Source: Guyanagaster necrorhizus (Eukaryota; Basidiomycota; Agaricomycetes; Agaricales; Physalacriaceae). Taken from it: a DNA stretch of 64,000 bases. The stretch covers positions 1,429,620 to 1,493,619 of the forward strand of contig NW_025064888.1 of assembly GCF_019112545.1 (NCBI RefSeq), written 5' to 3'. Positions within the stretch are counted from its first letter, which is position 1; every line of letters begins with the position of its first letter. Positions 57,386-64,000 of this stretch are shown one piece after another. The translations under genes were made by a program, and so were the position numbers. A model generated the notes under the pieces. It did not search any database, was not told where the DNA came from, and saw only the letters and a program-made list of their open reading frames with translations.

Positions 57386-59155
57386 TGAAGAGGTTCTGCA
57401 TGTGCACAAGATGAAAATAGATACAGTAGAGTGCTATCCACTGATCACACCCACACTAACACACACACAATACTCATAGTTTATGGGAGAATTGTAATGT
57501 GATAAAAGTAGTCACAGCAAATCTAATTGTCTTCAATGAATCTACAGCACATAAATAGCAATAGCACATGTACAACAGTCCTAGATCTCTCTAAGTCCCA
57601 AAGCTTTTCCTTTTATCAGAACAAGAGATAGCAACAGATGTTGCTGGGCTTCAAGGGAAAGATACTGTAACTCAAGACAATACATCAAAACACTGTCACA
57701 AAACTCTCAAGAGGTCCCAAGCACAGCTCAGATCAACTCAAAATCCCTAACACACTTAATACATGACTCAAAGCTTAGTGCTCTAAGCAGAAACCAATCA
57801 CAAACATGTCCACAAGTGCCAAAGAGTTTAAACCTCTGCACACAAGTTTCAAAACTGATCATAGATTCACAGTATTCAAACCTATGCAATCCAGAGACAC
57901 AAAACACAATAAATGCTATCCAACAGACCAAAGGGTTTGAACCTCTGCCACCTGTAGTGCTACATATCACAAATACCTCAAAAACTCAAAATGATGCCCT
58001 TCAGACACTGCTCTCTTATTCTCAGATTAGAGTGCAATCCAAAACCTCTTATCAATTCAGATCCAAGTCCCTCATGAGCTTCTGTGCCTTGCTCAGTTCT
58101 CGAATCTCTCTTAATGATATCAATAATAAGTTTATTCTCTTGCCCAAAGTTACAAACACAAACTCAGAGCTAGAGTGCAAGGCTTTCTGTGCCCAATACA
58201 CCACAACTGTGGAGGTCAGAAAACTTGCTTCTACTCATACAATATGGTATTTAAGTACTCTACTTTGATACTTACTAATACAATCCTATTATAGTATCTC
58301 CAAAGCATGAGACTCCATCCTAGATCCCATGGTCATTATTTGTGTGCATATCACAGCTGCTATGCTTATTCTGTTTTGGGCCAGGATTGTGCCCACTGTT
58401 CTCTCACTAGCTGACATCAGTTAGCTGGCCTAGCTAGGTCTGCTTGCTTTTTTATTTCTCTGGTGATGCATTCTGACACTAGAGACATGCTCCAGACCTC
58501 TGAGGTTATCTCTCATATCTGGAGTTAGCCACAATAACTATGTTCTCTTTCTCAGTGTCCAGACATTCTATCTACCTCACAATATGCATCACTTTTCATC
58601 TGGAATGCATCAATTAATCTGCCCAATGGTTATATGTCAGACCTTAGTATGATGTGGAGTCCCTTGCTGTGTTATATGCACTAAGGCACTATAAGTATGC
58701 ATGCAAGTCTCTGAGTGCTATGTGTGCCATTCACCCTTTGGTAGTATTTCCCTGTTCCACATCCAGTTACTCAGATACCTTCCTTTGGATCTCAGTCCTC
58801 TGTTCAAAGACATGTTCTATCAATACATAAATAGATGTGCATCCTTGATCAATGTCATCAGAATTGCTGATCATATTTCAACTGTACTCTTTTTATTTTT
58901 AGCATGTCTTCTTATAATGATATTAGCATATTTAGAGCCAAGTGCTGGGACCTCACATGCAGTCCAACCCCTCTGGTGTTAGTCTATCACTAGGTGATGC
59001 ACTTTGCTCATTGTGACTTCAGTTTAGCATCATAATAGCTATATTTCTTTGCACTCTAGCTCTATTTTCAGTTACATGCTTAGTGGATTGAAATATAGTT
59101 CATGTATTCTCAAATTTCACAACTTTACATGCATGAATATGGAGAGGGTGTATCA
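57386..59155 (+). repeat. Repeat X copy 2, inserted in element E
   Basis: 1.77 kb from TGAAGAGGTTCTGC to GGGTGTATCA, flanked by (A)CCAG at 57,381-57,385 and 59,155-59,159. On both sides gypsy pol continues (SKLT... / ...TRKAEWK), so the insertion is exact. It matches 10,270-12,050 along its length, inverted. TG...CA ends, a short target duplication and no coding capacity fit a solo LTR of an unseen element. It carries the tRNA-like words noted in copy 1. Confidence 0.72.
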
Positions 59156-60238
59156 CCAGGAAGGCAGAATGGAAGTGAGAAGAAGCCTAAGAACAGGCAT
59201 TCCAAGAAATTAAGCACTGGATCTGTTCAGATTCCATCCTGGCCATCTCTATTGATAATAGAAAGTTTAAAGTTGAAGCAGATGCATCTGAAGGGGCCTT
59301 AGGAGCCATTCTCAGCCAAGAACAGAAAGGACAGTGAAAACCAATTGCATACCTATCAAAAGCACTCTCTGTCACTGAAGAAAATTATGAAATCTATGAT
59401 AAGAAGTTGCTCACAATAATGACAGCCTTGGATGAATGGTGTCATTATTTGATAGGAGCTAAGTATGATTTCGAAATATGGACTGATCATAAAAACCTCC
59501 AATATTTCAAAAAACCACAAAAACTGAATCAATAACAAGCATGATGAGTAATAGAATTAGCCAAATACCACTTTAGTCTCTATCATAAACTGGGTCCAGC
59601 CAATAAAAAGGCAGACCATGACCAAGAGAGAAAGGATAATGAAGAAATAGAAGTACTCAAGCCAGAAATGTTCTATACAAACATCATGATTTTTTCAACT
59701 GCCTCTGAAATCTTGAAAAAGATGCAAAGGGAAAAAAAACTCATAGAGGACTCAGTACAGTTGGCCATTGACAACAAAGAGGAAGAATGTACTCTTGAGG
59801 AGGGGATACCCTATTTTCATAACCAATTGTATATTCCAGCTAGTAAGAAGCTACAAGAGGAAATCATAGCTACCTGTCATGACCACCTAATGGCAGGACA
59901 CTCAGGAATCACAAAAGCACAGAAGCTGATCACCTGAAACTATTGGTGGCCTAACCTTTGAAAATTGGTAGAAGCATATGTCAAAGGGTGCAAAACATGC
60001 TAAAGAACTAAAGCCAGCACTCAGAAATGGGCAGCACCACTACACCCCAATGAGATCCCTTCAGACAAATGGAAAGTGATTTTGGTAGACATGATAGGCC
60101 CTCTCCCTGAGTCTAAAGGACATGATGCCATCCTAGCTATTGTGGATTGATTTTCTAAAGAACTTATTTCTATCACCACCAATATGAGTTTGAATGCAGA
60201 AGGGTGGGCATGACTTTTTCAAGATGCAATCATGGCTA
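59156..60238 (+). pseudogene. Element E RNase H and integrase start
   Basis: Reads EQAFQEIKHWICSDSILAIS, KFKVEADASEGALGAILSQE, YEIYDKKLLTIMTALDEW and YDFEIWTDHKNLQYFKKPQK (RNase H). The integrase zinc region follows: CHDHLMAGHSGITKAQKLI and YVKGCKTC, then ILVDMIGPLPESKGHDAIL with the first catalytic Asp. It stops at 60,238 (LFQDAIMA), where sequence of fragment G begins. The integrase core end, chromodomain and intact 3' LTR are absent. Confidence 0.83.
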
Positions 60239-60652
60239 TTTCTGCTGCTGGATCAGAGAGGGTATCTGTGTTCTTCTTCTTCTTGATCACCCCTCTGATG
60301 TGAGCTGCTAGACTTGGTTTCAGGTAGGAGGCTGGTTGGGGGCTGGTTGAATGTTCATTAGAAGTTGAGAATGTTATGAAGGGGTAAGTCAGGGGTTATG
60401 TTTCAGAGTATTTATCATATGTGTTGGAATTCATTGTAGTATTGGATTGTCTAGGCAGTAATTGAGTGATGTCCCTGACACAGCTAGATGATCACTAGTA
60501 AGCCTAACAGTGTTCTGATGATGAAAGAGAGGAGTTCAAAGAACTCTTGGTCAAAGTTTGGGTCTGATGGAGTAATAGAGGGCATTCGGTTTCCTCTGCA
60601 CTATAGTGCATGAGGAAAGAGAAGAGGAAGCTTCAAGCTAATTGTTAGACAG
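60239..60652 (-). mobile_element. Fragment G: leader of a minus-strand element
   Basis: Similar to the leaders of elements A and B next to their 5' LTRs (TTCTTCTTCTTGATCACCCC, GATGTGAGCTGCTAG), ending AGCTTCAAGCTAAT at an LTR start TGTTAGACA. Only the first few LTR bases remain. The join to element E at 60,238 has no target duplication, so it looks like a rearrangement, not an insertion. Confidence 0.6.
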
Positions 60653-60907
60653 CATAGAGCATGGAAGGCAGACAATAGTCACCTGTAGGGCATAGGGTTC
60701 TTTAGACAGTATTTAAGGCAGTAGTATATACTGATGTACCTCAGTCTTGAGCTAAGATTTAATACACCTACTAAACTCTCTGACTACCTGGTGTAAATAC
60801 TCTTGCCCATCACAGCAGACTATCTCTATCAGCCATACTCTTTCATCCTCCTTCACAAAATCCTAATTGCTTATCTTATCATCCTCATCATACTTTTATA
60901 TCAAAAT
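60653..60907 (+). repeat. Partial LTR of element E type
   Basis: 241 bases (60,660-60,901) are identical by eye to the middle of the element E 5' LTR (52,748-52,989), while flanks on both sides differ. It may be the remnant of the lost 3' LTR of element E or a later duplication. Confidence 0.75.
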
Positions 60908-61366
60908 TGTTATGCCTAAGTGACACATGACCTAAACATGTGATAAGTAGATGCTGTATTGAGTTTGTACAGTCACATCTAAGTTCACTATATGTGTTTA
61001 TATAGTGTTGTGTCTCAAGGCCAATTACAAGTCAGCTCAAGATTAAATAGTGAAGGTAAACTTTAGCTCAAAGCTGGAGACATACAGTGAGAGCTACACT
61101 ACTTATATACTGTTTGATTTCAAGTTAAATATATACCTACTAATTATGCATTTGTATGCTATAGTGCTTGTTGTTCTTAAGTATCATTACTATCTACAGA
61201 AGAGTATTGTTTATTGTTGAGAGGCAACATCACTGTTGGAGGACAATGGCTGACTTGGCCTATTATAGTGACTAAGCCTGTCTCATAGTCTTAAGCACTG
61301 ATCCTAAGCACTCTGACTAAGCAAGAATAGGGGTTAATCAACAAAGGAAAAGGAAAATTTGTAACA
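60908..61366 (-). repeat. Element F 3' LTR
   Basis: 459 bp, TGTTATGCCTAAGTG...AATTTGTAACA, closest to the element B LTR. It is followed by the 3' end of element F (minus), with the same TTACTCCTC... / CTTAAGACCAT words as after the element A 3' LTR. Confidence 0.85.
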
Positions 61367-63771
61367 TTACTCCTCTCTGCCTATCCTTAAGACCATTGAC
61401 CTGATGGGTTAATTTAGGAAGAGTTCATAATCATGTATGGCATTGGTGGCATTCATGTGTCATTTATTGACCCACTGGTTGGATTCAGGACTATAGCCCT
61501 TTCAACTAACCAAATAGTCAACTGTCAAGCCATCACCATGGGCACAGATCTTGCAGAGGCAATAGTTGAGGACTTCATAATGTTCATCATCACTGACTAG
61601 TATAGGTTCCAGTGCCAGAGGTTGCACTTGATTAGAAAAGGCAGGGGCAACATATAGTATAGAAAGGGTTTCATTAAAGATATCATGAATATACCAGCCA
61701 ACAGGAAGGCTGAGCTTGTAGGCTGATATGCTGACCTTGGTGACAATAGGGAATAGACCAGTCTATTTATCAGCTAACTTCTGTTTTGGGCAGAGGAGGT
61801 GAAGGTTGGACATGTTGAGCCAGACCTTGTTATTGATAGAGTATTGATGTGTTGAACAATGGTGTTTGTCATATTGTGCCTTCATAAATGTAGCAGCCTT
61901 TTCAAAGGCAATATAAGTCTTGTCATGGATTTTGGCTATGATTGTGGCAAAACCCAAGGAGATGGGCATCATGGTATGCTGCTGTTTTGCATGCATGATA
62001 TTAGGGTGTCAGCCATAATTAACGAAGAATAGTGTTTTTCTTATAGCAGAGTATACATAGTTGTTGTGCTGAAATGAGACCAATGCAAGCCATTCAGTAT
62101 AGTCATCCTATTGATAATTAATAAACATGTGGAGTTACTTTTCTATCTACTGGTTCACCTGCTCAGTCTGGCCATTTGTCTGAGGATGGTATACCATCAA
62201 AGCATTGCTGCAGATATTTAAGAGTGAGTATGAGTCATCAAGGAATTTTAACATGAATTAAGGCCCTCAGTTAAAGATGATGACTTGTGACATACCATAT
62301 TTTGCATAGACTTCATCATGAAGAATCTTCACCCATCCTTCTGATGATAATTCTGTCAAACACATGATTGAGATGATGGCTTTTGAGAATCAATCAATGA
62401 ACACAATGATTGCATTGTAGCTATTGCAGTCTAGAAGACCAGTAATCATGTTGACAGAGATATGAGTCCAAGATACTTGTGGGACCTCATTTGAATAGAG
62501 TGGTGTCACATGTGATTGAGTTGATGCCTTCATCTGTTGACATGTTTCACATCTCTTTACATACTTCCCTACATCTTGTCCCATCTTGGGCCACCAATAT
62601 TCTTATAACATGAGCTTCTTGGTCTTTACAATGCCTCAATGTCTGGTGGTCACATAGTCATGGCAGGTGGTGATGATTTCACCATGAAGTTGGTGGTTGC
62701 ATGAAATGTAGATCCACTCATCATGTCAGATCAATCTGTCCTCCTTGTCATTTCCCATTTATGGTTGAATGATGGGGCTACCCACTGATCCTATTGGCTG
62801 ATAGTTTGTGTCATGCTCTTGATCTGCTCATGAATCTCCTCCTCTATCAGCATAATCATTGTCTGAAAGTGTTTCAGTTTCAGCAATATGACTCCATCAT
62901 TGTCTTCTCCCCTCTGATCATGATCTGCTCATCAGCTCAGGAGATTGGCCTTTTTATTTGCTGTCTCAGCCTGGTGATACAATGTGTACTGGTATTCAGA
63001 TAGTTTCATTACCCAGTGAGCCTGCCATCAGTTGAGCTTTTATGGGATTTAGAAGTATCAAATATTTTGATGATCAGTCCAGATTTCAAAGGTCTGAACA
63101 GTGCCAATCAAGTAGTGTCACTATTTGGTGAGAGCTGCCATGATGGCTAGAAGCTCTTTGTCATAAATCTCATAGTTGCATTTGGTTATGGTTAGCACCT
63201 TCAATAGGAACATCACTGAGCACCACTTTCCCTCCTGTTTTTAAGATAGGACTGCACTGATGGCCTCTTTGCTCAAGTCAGCTTCTACTCAGAAGCATCC
63301 TTCTATTATTAGAATCACCAATACTATGTCCTCAGCAAGTCATCATTTCAGGTTATGAAAGGTGTTTTGCTGTAATGGTCCTCATATCTATAGTGCATTG
63401 CTTGTCAATTGAGTCATGGGTTGGATAATTTTACTGTAGTCCTGAATAAATCACTGGTAGAAATTGGTGAACTCTAGGAATGACTGCAGTTCCTTCTTCT
63501 TCATCAGTTCCAGCCATTCTGTGACTCCTGTGACTTTAACCAGATCCATGCATATGCTTCCTTCACTAATGATCACCTCCAGGCATTCCATTTCCAACAC
63601 TTTGAATTTGCACTTCTCCACCTTGAGAAATAGCTTGTGCTTCCTCATCAGAGCCAATACCTATCATATAAGGTATTAATATTCTTCTTGGTCTTTTGAT
63701 ATGATGAGGATGTCATTGAGATATATTGTGGCCTTTCCAGTGGTGATGAGATCCTTGAAGATATCATTCAT
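61367..63771 (-). pseudogene. Element F RT, RNase H, integrase and chromodomain
   Basis: Minus strand. A chromodomain near 61,580-61,420 (HYEVLNYCL, TVDYLVS, stop, KGYSPESNQWV). Integrase GPF/Y region 61,996-61,763 (FMKAQYDKHHCSTHQYSINN). Integrase zinc and core 62,584-62,390 (YVKRCETCQQMKASTQSHVT, WTHISVNMITGLLDCNSYN, first Asp now Asn: VNM for VDM). RNase H near 63,000-63,300. RT to 63,771 with ATIYLNDILII, where YLDD has become YLND. It continues beyond the LTR at 63,772 and the window edge. Confidence 0.82.
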
Positions 63772-64000
63772 TGTTATGATTTTTCCTTATTCCTCATCTA
63801 ACCTCTATTAATGCTTAGTCAGGGCACTAAAAACAGGCACTTAAGACTGTGGGACAAAGCTTATATCATCACAACTGGCCAAGTCCATCATTGTCTTTTG
63901 ATGCAACAATGTTGCCTGATGACACACAATCACCTTTTTATGTACAGTAATGATGCTCAAGGACAATGGGCATGATGAATACAGAAAGATACAATAGATA
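63772..64000 (+). repeat. LTR of element H, partial, in element F
   Basis: Begins TGTTATGATTTTTCCTT and matches the inverted end of the family LTRs (GGAAAAATCATAACA), including TATTAATGCTTAGTCAG and CAATGTTGCCTGATGACACA. It interrupts RT of element F. It is cut by the window end, so neither its other end nor a target duplication can be seen. Confidence 0.8.

Noticed and set aside
57440..57475. CA-rich tract in repeat X copy 2 as a microsatellite locus
   Set aside because: Only a few CACACA units, and the same place in copy 1 is a short GTGTGT run; it is part of the repeat.
20590..64000. Classical Neurospora-type RIP as sole cause of decay
   Set aside because: RIP acts mainly at CpA. Here loss of CpG dominates and TG/CA dimorphisms mark former CpGs, although CpA and CpC changes also occur. 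The process is left open.
1..64000. CRISPR arrays, bacterial operons, rRNA genes
   Set aside because: No short regularly spaced repeats with unique spacers, no ribosome-binding-site-led gene strings and no rRNA-like segments; introns and chromoviruses show a eukaryotic nuclear genome.

Overview
The window reads as nuclear DNA of an Agaricomycete (mushroom-forming basidiomycete). Genes are split by short introns of about 50-60 nt with GT...AG ends and CTAAC-like branch points. Recognisable families are typical of the group: GH16 glucanase, laccase, CAP59-type GT69, F-box, DUF6534 membrane protein, APH-like kinase, DUF6699, metacaspase and a Zn2Cys6-like cysteine protein. The rest is Ty3/gypsy chromovirus sequence with a C-terminal chromodomain. 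All assignments are by eye, without database searches. LAYOUT: 1-10 kb is a gene-relic zone with two GH16 pieces, a DUF6699 relic, an F-box protein, a frameshifted APH-like kinase, an unassigned ORF and a decayed DUF6534 membrane-protein gene. 10.3-12.05 kb is a 1.78-kb repeat that cuts a minus-strand metacaspase. A second metacaspase lies head-to-head with it on the plus strand (13.9-15.4 kb); its catalytic His is replaced by Asp. 15.4-18.5 kb holds no gene I can name. 18,525-20,448 is the best intact gene of the window: five exons, 575 residues, with a CX2CX6C...CX2CX6C cluster. From 20.5 kb on the DNA is strongly CpG-poor. It holds a solo LTR, a decayed cysteine-cluster gene, a CAP59/GT69 relic, a glycosidase-like relic, a small inverted-repeat element, a 5' laccase relic and an F-box-like relic. 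32.8-64 kb is a nest of chromoviruses, named A-H here. ELEMENT NEST: Element A (35,285-44,842, minus) is complete, with two 476-bp LTRs and a CACTC target duplication. It sits inside element B, whose 5' LTR abuts element C (plus). A is itself split by a CpG-rich insertion (Y) that carries a 750-N assembly gap. D, E, F and fragment G follow, and E is split by a second copy of the 1.77-kb repeat X. All reading frames are broken by transition-type stops. A shared feature of the elements is a 13-nt sequence one nucleotide after the 5' LTR that is complementary to a 13-nt sequence about 34 nt downstream of a TATA-like box in the LTR. This points to Tf1/sushi-type self-primed reverse transcription. 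HOW IT FITS: the sequence shows a gene-bearing compartment being invaded and decayed by methylation-like C-to-T change. Genes caught in the decayed tract have accumulated stop codons, while the gene at 18.5-20.4 kb escaped.
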